Below are positions 1-7,070 of a DNA stretch of 64,000 nt, in pieces. Source of the stretch: Bin87 sp965261925 (GTDB taxonomy: Bacteria; Chloroflexota; Dehalococcoidia; Lucifugimonadales; UBA3495); assembly GCA_965261925.1 (NCBI GenBank), contig OZ253486.1:310001-374000 (forward strand), read 5' to 3'. The notes beneath the pieces are model-generated. The model did no database searches and was not told where the DNA came from. It was given only the letters and a program-made list of their open reading frames with translations. Position 1 is the stretch's first letter. Each line of letters starts with the position of its first letter. Both the position numbers and the translations under genes were made by a program.

Positions 1-507
1 GACGGCAACGAGGTTGGAGAACCCGCCGAACCGCATTCGGTGGGGACAACGGCTCGCGTTTCGCAGGTCCAACGCCTGCAGGAGGGCCGTCTGAACATCC
101 TAACCCGCGGCGAGACCCGCTTCGAGTTGCTGCAAACGGTGCGGACCGTGCCCCATCTGGTCGGGTTGGTCCGCTACATGGAAGAGGACGAGGGGGATGT
201 TTCTGCCACGGCGTTGGCCGGCGTGCGCGAACAGTTCATCCAGTTGCAGCGTCAACTCACCGCCATGGCCGGCGGTTGGGACCGGGAGATCACGGTTCCC
301 GATGAGCCCATCGCCCTGGCTCGCATTGCCTCATCTACGTTGGCCGTGAGCCTGCCCCTGCCGCCCGATGTTCGACAGTCGCTGTTGGAAACGCCCACCG
401 CGGGCGGACAACTGGAGAAGTTGCAGACCCTGATGCGGCAGGCGAATCGCATCGTCGCGGAACAGGTGGAGCAGAACACGCCGTTCAAGGGGCCGCGCCT
501 GAATTAG
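1..507 (+). CDS. LON peptidase N-terminal (substrate-binding) domain protein, 5' partial
   Basis: The frame is open from base 1, so the gene starts upstream of the window; a GTG at position 40 is not a convincing start because the family similarity begins before it. The visible part resembles the PUA-like LON substrate-binding domain: a segment equivalent to VGTTARVSQVQRL, then GRLNILTRGETRFEL, followed by a helical C-terminal part. No AAA+ or protease domain follows, so this is the stand-alone LON-domain type of protein (COG2802-like) rather than Lon protease. Function of stand-alone members is poorly known; a role in substrate recognition is assumed by homology. It ends with TAG, 32 bases before the convergent Uma2 gene. 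Confidence 0.75.
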   Translation, partial: DGNEVGEPAEPHSVGTTARVSQVQRLQEGRLNILTRGETRFELLQTVRTVPHLVGLVRYMEEDEGDVSATALAGVREQFIQLQRQLTAMAGGWDREITVPDEPIALARIASSTLAVSLPLPPDVRQSLLETPTAGGQLEKLQTLMRQANRIVAEQVEQNTPFKGPRLN

Positions 508-538
508 CGCCGGGCCGGCATCAGCTACTGACGGGCGC

Positions 539-1336
539 TCAACTGCCGGACTGACGACGCAGTTTTTCTTGGAGTTCCCGCACGCGCTGTTCTGCCGCGG
601 CCGCACGGGCTTCAGCTCCCGCAGCCCGAGATTCTGCTCCCGTAGCCCGAGATTCTGCTCCCGTAGCCCGGGCTTCTGCTCCCGCAGCCCGGGCTTCTGC
701 CAGCGCCAGGGCGTCCAACGCCTCAATCAGATCCGGTAGGAATTCCCGCGAATCGGGTTCCCGGAATCTCAGGCAGCCCTCCTCCCAATGCAACTCAAGG
801 CCCAATGCCGTGCTGTAGCCCCGCACCGCCTGATCCACGGATCCAAAGACCGGGATCGGTTGGTACGTTCCTGCCACGAGGGAGTCCCCCGCCAGCGGCG
901 CATCGTGCCACGCACCCCCGCTGGGATCAAACCGCCAATATTCCTTGACCCCCAGCCGGGCATAGTCATCCCGCTTCGTGGTGTAATCACGCACGCCCGT
1001 GCTCGGAGACGCTACCTCGAGCACGAAATCCGGCGGGCGACCGATCTCGCTGATGACGTATCCGTTGGCCACATTTTCGATCATCTCCGGCGGTATCGTC
1101 AGACCGATTGCGACCAGACAGTCAGGATGTGGAGACGTGCGGGCATCGCGAGCTTGATAGCAGAGATACCCTTCGCCCGATACCAATGTGTCAGGTTGGC
1201 GCCTGAAATAGCTGCGGAGTACCTGGTCAGCGCTAGCGACGTGTCGGCGTTGCTTCATGGCATCCGGGGGTCTGGGAGGGTCGGGCAGCTCCGTTAGCGT
1301 CGGATGTGCGCCAGTGGACGGGTACTTGGTGGTCAT
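539..1336 (-). CDS. Uma2-family (DUF820) nuclease-like protein with repeat-rich coiled-coil tail
   Basis: 265 aa from ATG at 1336. The body matches the Uma2/DUF820 fold, a PD-(D/E)XK endonuclease-like domain very common in Chloroflexota and Cyanobacteria: HPDCLVAIG, then PPDFVLEVASPST, then TKRDDYARLGVKEYWRFDP, which carry the acidic and lysine positions expected of the active site. The last 60 residues are an Ala/Glu/Arg heptad-like array (units of AEARAAG type) that should form a coiled coil; it is encoded by a 21-bp tandem repeat. The open frame extends further upstream to 1531, but that part is not family-like and overlaps the next gene, so the internal ATG is preferred. Biological role of Uma2 proteins is not established. 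Confidence 0.8.
   Translation of the reverse strand: MTTKYPSTGAHPTLTELPDPPRPPDAMKQRRHVASADQVLRSYFRRQPDTLVSGEGYLCYQARDARTSPHPDCLVAIGLTIPPEMIENVANGYVISEIGRPPDFVLEVASPSTGVRDYTTKRDDYARLGVKEYWRFDPSGGAWHDAPLAGDSLVAGTYQPIPVFGSVDQAVRGYSTALGLELHWEEGCLRFREPDSREFLPDLIEALDALALAEARAAGAEARATGAESRATGAESRAAGAEARAAAAEQRVRELQEKLRRQSGS
606..710 (-). repeat. 21-bp tandem repeat encoding the Uma2 coiled-coil tail
   Basis: Four clear 21-bp units (606-626, 627-647, 648-668, 669-689) and a degenerate fifth to 710. Each unit encodes seven residues of the type AEARAAG on the minus strand. Because the unit length is a multiple of three and equals one heptad, gain or loss of copies lengthens the coiled coil without breaking the frame. 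Confidence 0.85.
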
Positions 1337-1347
1337 GAAACGCCTCT

Positions 1348-2271
1348 CTAGCCGGCGCCGTAAATTCGGCGCGCTCCCGCCTCGGGGATCATGCCGGAGA
1401 AGAGCTCGGGATGGATCATCTCGGCCAGGATCTCCAGACCGGTCACGAGTCGCGGACCGGAACGGCTGGTGTAATTGCTGGCGTCGATCACGTACACGCG
1501 GTCGTTCTGCACCGCCGGGAGAGAACTCCATTCCTCCTTCTCGGTGAGCAGGGGAAGGTCCTGCATGGCCCGGGGGACCTCAAAGCCGCAGGGCATGACG
1601 ACGATGACCTCCGGTTGGCTCTCGACGACGGCGTCCCACTCCAGAGGGAAGGAACCCATCTCCTTGTCGCCGAAGCAGTTGGTTCCGCCGGCCAGCTCGA
1701 CCATTTCCGGAACCCAATGGCCCCCGCACATGAGCGGGTCGGTCCATTCCAAGTGCAACACCCGCGGGTGGGTATCGGCCAACTCGGCGCGCTGGGTGAT
1801 GCCGTCGATACGACCCTGCATCTGGGCCGTCACCCGCTCGGCAACGGACTCGGACCCCGTGGCTCGGCCCACCCGGAGCACGTCTTCCAGGACGTCGCCA
1901 AGGTATTGCGGGTCCAGGGACAGGACCTCGGGCTGCTTCTCCATGTTGACGGTGGACTCGGCGACCTGCCGAGAAGACACCGCTCAAACCTCGCAGATGG
2001 CCTGGGTCAGCAGCAGGTCCGGGTTGGCCGCGTCGAGGATCTCCTGGTCGATGTGATAGATCCCCAAGCCTTCGGCCAGGCGCTCGGATATCACGCGGCT
2101 AATCTCGCCGCTGCTGGGTTGAGTGCCCTCGAAAACGCTGCGGACCACCCACGGCTTGTTTTTGGCCTGGGCCGGGTAGTCGCACTCGTGGGTTACGCCG
2201 TGGAGCTGGTCCTCCAGCCCCAACGCGTAAACGATCTCGGTGGCTGAGGGCAGAAAAGAGCAAATTCGCAT
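1348..2271 (-). CDS. candidate selenoprotein: cobalamin-binding (BtuF/COG0614-type) protein with in-frame TGA at codon 96
   Basis: 307 codons from ATG at 2271 to TAG, if the TGA at 1984..1986 is read through. The N-terminal 95 residues (MRICSFLPSATEIVYALGL, then THECDYPAQA) and the 211 residues after the TGA (VLSLDPQYLGDVLEDV, LEWTDPLMCGGHWVPEMV, EVIVVMPCGF, SGPRLVTGLEILAEMIHPE) are the two parts of one periplasmic-binding-type fold seen in cytosolic cobalamin-binding proteins; no signal peptide is visible. Family members read Cys-x-Val-Cys-Ala-Val here; this gene reads C93-E-V-(TGA)-A-V, so the TGA replaces the second cysteine of a CxxC and would give CxxU. A SECIS-like hairpin follows directly. 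Alternatives: a fresh nonsense mutation (TGC or TGT to TGA) or a sequencing error. The gene lies 56 bases downstream of the antiporter gene on the same strand. Confidence 0.7.
1957..1973 (-). promoter_or_regulatory. SECIS-like stem-loop for the TGA at 1984..1986
   Basis: On the minus strand the sequence CTCGGC-AGGTC-GCCGAG forms a perfect 6-bp stem with a 5-nt loop. It starts 11 nt after the TGA and the loop covers nt 17-21. The loop AGGUC is the same as the start of the well-known E. coli fdhF SECIS loop (AGGUCU), whose G-U contacts SelB, and the distance from UGA differs by only one nucleotide. This also fits the general bacterial SECIS rules (G in the first two loop positions, loop 16-37 nt after UGA). 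Confidence 0.65.
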
Positions 2272-2327
2272 CGTGTCGCCTGCCTGATAGTGACTGGACG
2301 CATTGTAGCACTGTACCGGCGGCAGCC

Positions 2328-4325
2328 CTAGTCCGCCTCCCGCTGGGCAGCCGGTTCAGCATCTTCAGCTTGCTGCGCCGACGTGGGGCTGAATAGCTCG
2401 ATGCGCTCTTCCAGGAAACGCCACAGATCCTCGGTGGAGTCTTCGGCAGCCTGGGCGGCCGCGCCGGCGCGCGCCTGCTGGACGGGTTGCGCGTCAGGGT
2501 CGGCCCAGTGATTGAAGGCCGGGCTCTCCACGTCCATCGCTTCAAAGGCGCTGGAGCTTGGCGCGTCGGTGCGCCGGGGAGCCGGAGGAGCGATGAACGT
2601 ATTGCGGAACACCGGTTGAAGCACGCGGTGGACATGGAAGCCGGCAAACACCAGAGCACCGGCCGATGCCAACAGCAGGAACGCGGAGAGTGGGACCGAC
2701 AGGCTTCCCAGGGCGAAAAGCCGGATGATCAACGGGATCAGCAGCAGGACGCCGACCAGCAGAAAGGCGGTGGCCATCCCGTCGCGCAACAGGGTTCGAA
2801 GGGTGTAGCGCGCCGGCTGGCCCGCGGTGTCGCGTGCCGCCGCCCGAACCGTAAGGCTGGCGACCACGCGCAATTCTCGCCAGATGGCTATGGCGGCGGG
2901 CACGTTGATTCCCACCGTGGCGCCGCCCAGGATCATGCCCAGCAGCGCATGGGACACTGATTCCGGTTCGGCCAGCAAGTCGGGTACGGCATATACCGCC
3001 GCCGTGCCGATGGCGGTCAGCACCGCGATGATGCAGATGTCGATGATGATGCGGCGCACCGAGTTTTTCAGCAGGCGTCCCGTCTCCCCGGGCAGGGAGA
3101 ACGCGGCCCAGAACGACTGGATCGCCAGGAAGATGACCAGATTGACCGCCAGCACCGCCGGGGGCGCACGCCGTTCCAGCCAGTCGTACGTCGGAGTGGC
3201 TATCCGGGAGGTCAACGGCGCGAGGACTGCCGTAATGGCGGTGGAGATGGCCAGCACCGGACCCACAATCGGGCCGGCCGCCGCGTGACTTGCGCTGAGA
3301 TGGCCGATCGCCAGCGAAAACTCGCCCATCTGTGGCATGGTCATGCCGACCTGGACCGCGGTGCGGGACCGCCGGCCGGCCAGTACCGCTCCGATGGTGT
3401 TGGCGGCGATCTTCCCACCCATGAAAACTCCGACCACCACCAGGGCCGGCACGATGTAGTCGTCCAGCGTGCGGTAGTCGATCAGCATCCCGATGGACAG
3501 GAAGAACAGGGCGCCGAACATGTCGCGCACTGGATTGACCAACCGCGTCACCCGTCCGGCCGCGTCGGTGTCGCCGATCACGACGCCGATGAGGAAGGCC
3601 CCGGCCGCCGACGACAATCCGAGGAACTCGGCGCCCAGCGCCAAACCGAAGCAGCAGCCAAGCGAAGCGACCAACAGGGTCTCGTCGGATTGCATCCGGG
3701 AGAGGAACCGCATCAGCCGCGGCGCCAGCAGCGCGCCGAAGCCCAGCGCCGCGATGCAGAAGATGCCGAGCTTGGCAGCCAACCATCCCACGTCGACGAG
3801 GTCGGTGGAACCGGTGGTCGCCACGCCGGCCAGCAGGGTCAGCAGGATGACGGCGGCAAAGTCTTCCACCAGGAGGATGCCAACCACAGTCTGTCCCCAT
3901 CCGGAGCGCAGGTTGCCGCTGTCGCGCAGACCTTTGAGCAGGATCGCCGAACTGCTGATGGCGAGGGCGCCGCCCAGGTACAGGCTGCTGACGCCGGATA
4001 TGCCCAGCAGCTTGTCGGCTATCAGCGTGCCCAGATAGGTCAGGGCGGAGATTTCCACCGCGCCGATGACGAGCACCCGCAGACCAATTTCCCGGATGCG
4101 CCGCCAGCCCAACTCCAGGCCGATTCCGAACAACAGTAGGATCAACCCCAGTTCGGCAAGCAACTCGATGGTGTCCAGGTTGCTGATCACCGGGTGGGGC
4201 AGGGTGTACGGCCCAATCAACAACCCGGCGATGAGGTAACCGAGCACGGGTGGCTGCCAGACCAGCCGGGCTAGCGCCAGACCAACAGCCGCGATGGCCA
4301 TCGCGATCGCAAAGTCTTTCAGCAA
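2328..4325 (-). CDS. Kef/CPA2-type cation:proton antiporter
   Basis: About 665 aa integral membrane protein. The N-terminal 400 residues have the CPA2 (Na_H_exchanger) pattern of about 12 helices, with PPVLGYLIAGLLIGP, LGLILLLFGIGLELGW and GAFLIGVVIGDTDA typical of Kef-like monovalent cation/proton antiporters. After this come four to five further helices and a hydrophilic, Ala/Glu-rich tail with no TrkA-N nucleotide-binding domain visible. The TTG at 4325 is the first listed start, but similarity continues upstream in frame (EFPLAIFAAGLTDASAG), so the true start is probably 50-60 bases upstream at a non-ATG codon that I cannot fix. It lies between two candidate selenoprotein genes on the same strand. 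Kef proteins protect against electrophiles by cytoplasmic acidification; whether this one does is inference. Confidence 0.8.
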   Translation of the reverse strand: MLKDFAIAMAIAAVGLALARLVWQPPVLGYLIAGLLIGPYTLPHPVISNLDTIELLAELGLILLLFGIGLELGWRRIREIGLRVLVIGAVEISALTYLGTLIADKLLGISGVSSLYLGGALAISSSAILLKGLRDSGNLRSGWGQTVVGILLVEDFAAVILLTLLAGVATTGSTDLVDVGWLAAKLGIFCIAALGFGALLAPRLMRFLSRMQSDETLLVASLGCCFGLALGAEFLGLSSAAGAFLIGVVIGDTDAAGRVTRLVNPVRDMFGALFFLSIGMLIDYRTLDDYIVPALVVVGVFMGGKIAANTIGAVLAGRRSRTAVQVGMTMPQMGEFSLAIGHLSASHAAAGPIVGPVLAISTAITAVLAPLTSRIATPTYDWLERRAPPAVLAVNLVIFLAIQSFWAAFSLPGETGRLLKNSVRRIIIDICIIAVLTAIGTAAVYAVPDLLAEPESVSHALLGMILGGATVGINVPAAIAIWRELRVVASLTVRAAARDTAGQPARYTLRTLLRDGMATAFLLVGVLLLIPLIIRLFALGSLSVPLSAFLLLASAGALVFAGFHVHRVLQPVFRNTFIAPPAPRRTDAPSSSAFEAMDVESPAFNHWADPDAQPVQQARAGAAAQAAEDSTEDLWRFLEERIELFSPTSAQQAEDAEPAAQREAD

Positions 4326-4609
4326 TCCGGCTGATGCGTCTGTTAAGCCGGCTGCGAATATGGCCAGCGGGAACTCTATCTCAGATCTCCCTGCTAAACG
4401 TGTAGCGCCGGTGTTTGACCTGCGCCGCCATGGAACTCAGATCCGGAATGGAACTCAGATATGGAACAAGCCACGCGCTGAGCCGAACCCATTCACGGCA
4501 ACGCTCGATGGGAGCGCCGCGATTTGCCGTCCCCGCCGTTCCGGCAGGATCCCGCCGGCGGGACGGGGACAGATGTTTCGCCGGCAGGCGGCGAGGGAAG
4601 TGCGAGGAA
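4326..4609. other. intergenic region between antiporter and OsmC-family gene
   Basis: No gene is supported here apart from a probable short 5' extension of the antiporter. It holds an 18-bp tandem duplication (4430-4465) and a GC-rich inverted repeat around 4529-4571 whose outer arms are GTCCCCG and CGGGGAC; there is no T-run beside it, so I do not call it a terminator. Confidence 0.5.
4430..4465. repeat. 18-bp tandem duplication
   Basis: Two adjacent 18-bp units (4430-4447 and 4448-4465), both starting ATGGAACTCAGAT and differing at two positions. It lies upstream of the antiporter gene. Similar duplications with unrelated sequences occur at other gene junctions in this window. Confidence 0.8.
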
Positions 4610-5068
4610 CTACGCGGCGCGGCCGGCGTGCTTCTGGCGCGCCTCGGTGACGAACTCGGCGGTGACGGAAGTGCTAGGGGTCGCCACGGCGACCGAACCA
4701 TACAGCGGTCAACGCTTTTTCCACGTGTCCACCAGGTAGTTGCCCTGGTCGTCGTCAACGCCCCAGATCTTGAAGTGGATGCGCACGTCGGCGTAAAGGC
4801 TAACGTCGCCGGGGGTTGCTTCCGGATCGCGGAAGGCTTCGGCGGTCACTTCCATGAAGTCCACCGGGGAGTCGTCGGTCAAGGCGATTCGCTCGACCAT
4901 GTTCACGGCGCAGGCGGTGATGCCGGAGAGGAACAGTTCCCCGGCTCCCACCGCGTCGCCGCCGCCGTCATCGGCGACCCAGTGATGCGTGCGGGCGTTG
5001 CAGATCGCTCTGCCGTGGGTTCCCGAGCTGTACGTTTCCACGTGATAGGCCATTTCCAATGCAGCCAT
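4610..5068 (-). CDS. candidate selenoprotein: OsmC-family peroxide/thiol protein with in-frame TGA at codon 120
   Basis: 152 codons from ATG at 5068 to TAG at 4610, if the TGA at 4709..4711 is decoded. Stopping at the TGA would leave 119 aa without the C-terminal strand and second cysteine of the family. The N-terminal part has the OsmC helix GELFLSGITACAVNMVERI with conserved C53. Before the TGA the protein reads LVDTWKKR and after it PLYGSVAVATPS, so the recoded position is the Cys of the conserved R-C-P-L-Y-G segment. Full length then matches ordinary OsmC proteins (140-150 aa). OsmC proteins reduce organic peroxides through two cysteines; a C53/U120 pair would be the redox centre. I recall OsmC-like selenoproteins being reported, but cannot check. 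Alternative: a nonsense mutation or base-call error. Confidence 0.7.
4679..4694 (-). promoter_or_regulatory. SECIS-like stem-loop for the TGA at 4709..4711
   Basis: The minus strand carries GGTCGCC-GT-GGCGACC, a perfect inverted repeat starting 15 nt after the TGA. Folded as a 6-bp stem with a CGUG loop, the apical G and U are at nt 22-23 after UGA, within the 16-37 nt range and with G in the first two loop positions as in bacterial SECIS elements. Confidence 0.55.
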
Positions 5069-5148
5069 CGTTCCCCCTCTGGCGTAACGCGCTCCGCGGA
5101 TATTCCCTTATAGTGATATTGATCCCTAGGACGGCTAAATCATAAACT

Positions 5149-5895
5149 ATGTTGGGCTGCAACGCCAAGCGCGCAGAATTTTGGGCGAATTATAAATTGA
5201 ACGACGCCAGACGCGAGACATCCGAAGATCTTCTGGGTGTTGTAGTGGTCGCCGCCGGGCGCAGCACCCGCATGGGCGGGACCGACAAGACCTTTGCCGA
5301 TGTCCACGGAACTCCCCTGATTGCCCATACGCTGCGGCGCATAGCGGCGTCGGACGCGGTGGACCGCATAGTGCTGGTGGTTGCCGCCGACGCGGTGCCC
5401 GACGGCGAAGCGGTAGTGCGGGAGTTGGACATTGCCAAAATCGTGGCAGTGTGCGCCGGAGGCGCCCGCCGCCAGGATTCGGTGTTCGCCGGGCTGTTGG
5501 CCATGGGCGAGCGGCGCTGGGTGGCCGTTCACGACGGGGCGCGCCCGTGCGTCTCCGGAGATGTCCTGGAGCGTGCGCTCGCTGAGGTTCGGGGAACGGG
5601 CGCGGCGATAGCGGCGGTGCCGGTGAAGGATACGATCAAGGTGGTGGGCGAGGAACGGGTGATTTCGGATACGCCGGACCGCGCCACCCTGTGGGCAGCG
5701 CAAACTCCGCAGGTTTTCGACTACCAAATACTGCTGGATGCCCATCGCGCCGCCGGGGTCGAATACACGGACGACGCGGCGATGGTTGAAGCAGCGGGCC
5801 ACCGGGTGACGGTTTTTTGGGGTGATTACCATAACCTGAAGGTCACCACGCCGGAGGATCTGGATATGGTCAGTCTGCTATTGGGACGGGGATAA
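5149..5895 (+). CDS. ispD: 2-C-methyl-D-erythritol 4-phosphate cytidylyltransferase
   Basis: Third step of the MEP isoprenoid pathway: CTP plus MEP gives CDP-ME. The core starts with the nucleotide-binding glycine/arginine loop VVVVAAGRSTRMGG (about residues 31-44), followed by VHDGARPCV, VPVKDTIKVV and WAAQTPQVFDY, and ends TTPEDLDMVSLLLG, all typical of IspD. The ATG at 5149 gives 248 aa with an unusually long 28-residue leader; a TTG at 5197 would give a more usual length and neither has a clear ribosome site. It is the first gene of a plus-strand group with ispF, separated from it by a small membrane protein gene. Confidence 0.93.
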   Translation: MLGCNAKRAEFWANYKLNDARRETSEDLLGVVVVAAGRSTRMGGTDKTFADVHGTPLIAHTLRRIAASDAVDRIVLVVAADAVPDGEAVVRELDIAKIVAVCAGGARRQDSVFAGLLAMGERRWVAVHDGARPCVSGDVLERALAEVRGTGAAIAAVPVKDTIKVVGEERVISDTPDRATLWAAQTPQVFDYQILLDAHRAAGVEYTDDAAMVEAAGHRVTVFWGDYHNLKVTTPEDLDMVSLLLGRG

Positions 5896-6051
5896 GCCGA
5901 ATCTCCCACAAACGGCGCACGAGTCTGCTTGCAACAGGCTGACCTATATGCTTACGATGTTTCATGTCGTCCGTTGTCACGCATGGGCGCGTGCATGTGA
6001 AGAAAACATTCGCGTGTTTGGACAAAGGGTTTCGACAGGCGGAGGATCACC

Positions 6052-6498
6052 ATGGTTGCCAGCACTGTCAACCGTCGCTCTCGTTACCGGGAGTACGCTC
6101 TATTCCTGCGGGTGAGCGCGGACCGGTTGGACATGGCGGTTGCTCCGGCCCGGCTGGAGCATTTGCGCTCGAAGGTCAATGCCGAGCGGAACACATTTAT
6201 GGCGTGGGTTGTCATCTGGTCCATATTGGGGTTGGTCTGCGTGGCGCCGCTGGTGATGCTGTTGGCCGCCCACATGGACGTGTCGGCGCCGGCGTATTTT
6301 GCGGCCCAGGCCGACGCGTTTTATTCGCAGCTGAGAATTGGCGGCGAACCCACCAACGCGGACATCGTCGCATCCGGGTCGGCGCTGGCGTTTCTCGCAG
6401 CGATCATCATCGGTTACGCACCGATCATCGCCTACGGCGGGCCGTTGAACGACATCGAGGAAGCGCACCGGACTCTCAAGTCCATCGAGCGAGCGTAG
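6052..6498 (+). CDS. small two-helix membrane protein, unknown function
   Basis: 148 aa; ATG at 6052 is preceded by GGAGG. There is a charged N-terminal 48 residues, one strong membrane helix at about 49-70 (MAWVVIWSILGLVCVAPLVM), a hydrophilic stretch of about 40 residues with aromatic and charged residues, a second helix at about 110-128 and a short charged tail. I do not recognise the family. It lies between ispD and ispF in the same direction, but nothing in its sequence links it to isoprenoid synthesis. Confidence 0.7.
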   Translation: MVASTVNRRSRYREYALFLRVSADRLDMAVAPARLEHLRSKVNAERNTFMAWVVIWSILGLVCVAPLVMLLAAHMDVSAPAYFAAQADAFYSQLRIGGEPTNADIVASGSALAFLAAIIIGYAPIIAYGGPLNDIEEAHRTLKSIERA

Positions 6499-6539
6499 GC
6501 GCCCGGGCGGGGTCGCGGGTTGCCCCAGCGAGGCCAGCG

Positions 6540-7019
6540 GTGGAGTATCGAGTAGGAAACGGAGCCGACGCCCACGCCCTGGCTGCCGGGCGCGCGCTGG
6601 TGCTCGGCGGCGTGACCGTCCCACATCCCGCGGGCCTGGCCGGCCACAGCGACGGCGACGCGCTCAGCCACGCGGTGATCGACGCCCTGCTGGGAGCTGC
6701 CGGTTGCGGCGACATCGGAACGCACTTTCCACCCGAAGACCCGTCGCTGGCCGGGATCAGCAGCCTGCTGCTGCTGGAACGCACGGTTGGAGTGCTGGCC
6801 GAGGGTGGTTGGTGCATCGCCAACGTTGATGCTACAATGCTGGCGCAACGCCCCCGGTTGTCACCCCATGTGCCGCTGATGCGCCGGAACATCGCCACCG
6901 CCCTGTCCGTAGAACAGTCGCAGGTCAGCGTCAAAGCCACCACCACCGATTACCTGGGATTTACCGGGCGGGAAGAGGGCATCGCGGTCGTCGCCGTAGC
7001 GTTGCTGTACCGGCCGTGA
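6540..7019 (+). CDS. ispF: 2-C-methyl-D-erythritol 2,4-cyclodiphosphate synthase
   Basis: 159 aa from GTG at 6540, the normal IspF length. It cyclises CDP-ME 2-phosphate to ME-cPP in the MEP pathway. Visible signatures are the metal-binding D-x-H (GADAHAL, residues near 9-13), the block GHSDGDALSHAVIDALLGAA with the third zinc ligand His, GDIGTHFPP, and near the end VSVKATTTDYLGFTGREEGI. A longer open frame in the same phase runs from 5964, but its N-terminal part overlaps the membrane-protein gene and is not IspF-like. The next gene is cysS, 51 bases downstream. Confidence 0.93.
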   Translation: MEYRVGNGADAHALAAGRALVLGGVTVPHPAGLAGHSDGDALSHAVIDALLGAAGCGDIGTHFPPEDPSLAGISSLLLLERTVGVLAEGGWCIANVDATMLAQRPRLSPHVPLMRRNIATALSVEQSQVSVKATTTDYLGFTGREEGIAVVAVALLYRP

Positions 7020-7070
7020 CACCGCACGATACCAAAATGGGCGTAATCGCCGTCGTCAATCCAGATTAGT

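Noticed and set aside
606..710. The regular repeat as a CRISPR array
   Set aside because: The units are adjacent without spacers and encode coiled-coil heptads inside a gene.
1348..1980. A separate 210-aa protein starting at GTG 1980, downstream of the TGA
   Set aside because: It is clearly the second part of the same fold as the 95 residues upstream, in the same frame, with only one TGA between; treating it as an independent gene ignores the family alignment and the hairpin.
4529..4571. GC-rich inverted repeat upstream of the antiporter as a terminator
   Set aside because: No T-run on either strand and a long, irregular loop; it may be a by-product of high GC.
1348..5068. Genome-wide reassignment of TGA to an amino acid
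   Set aside because: Several complete genes in the window, such as ispF, the GNAT gene and the HsdR_N-like gene, end in TGA at the expected length, so TGA works as a stop.
5964..7019. A 351-codon frame running through the membrane-protein gene into ispF
   Set aside because: Only the last 159 codons are IspF-like; the first part is out of frame with a better gene that has its own ribosome site.
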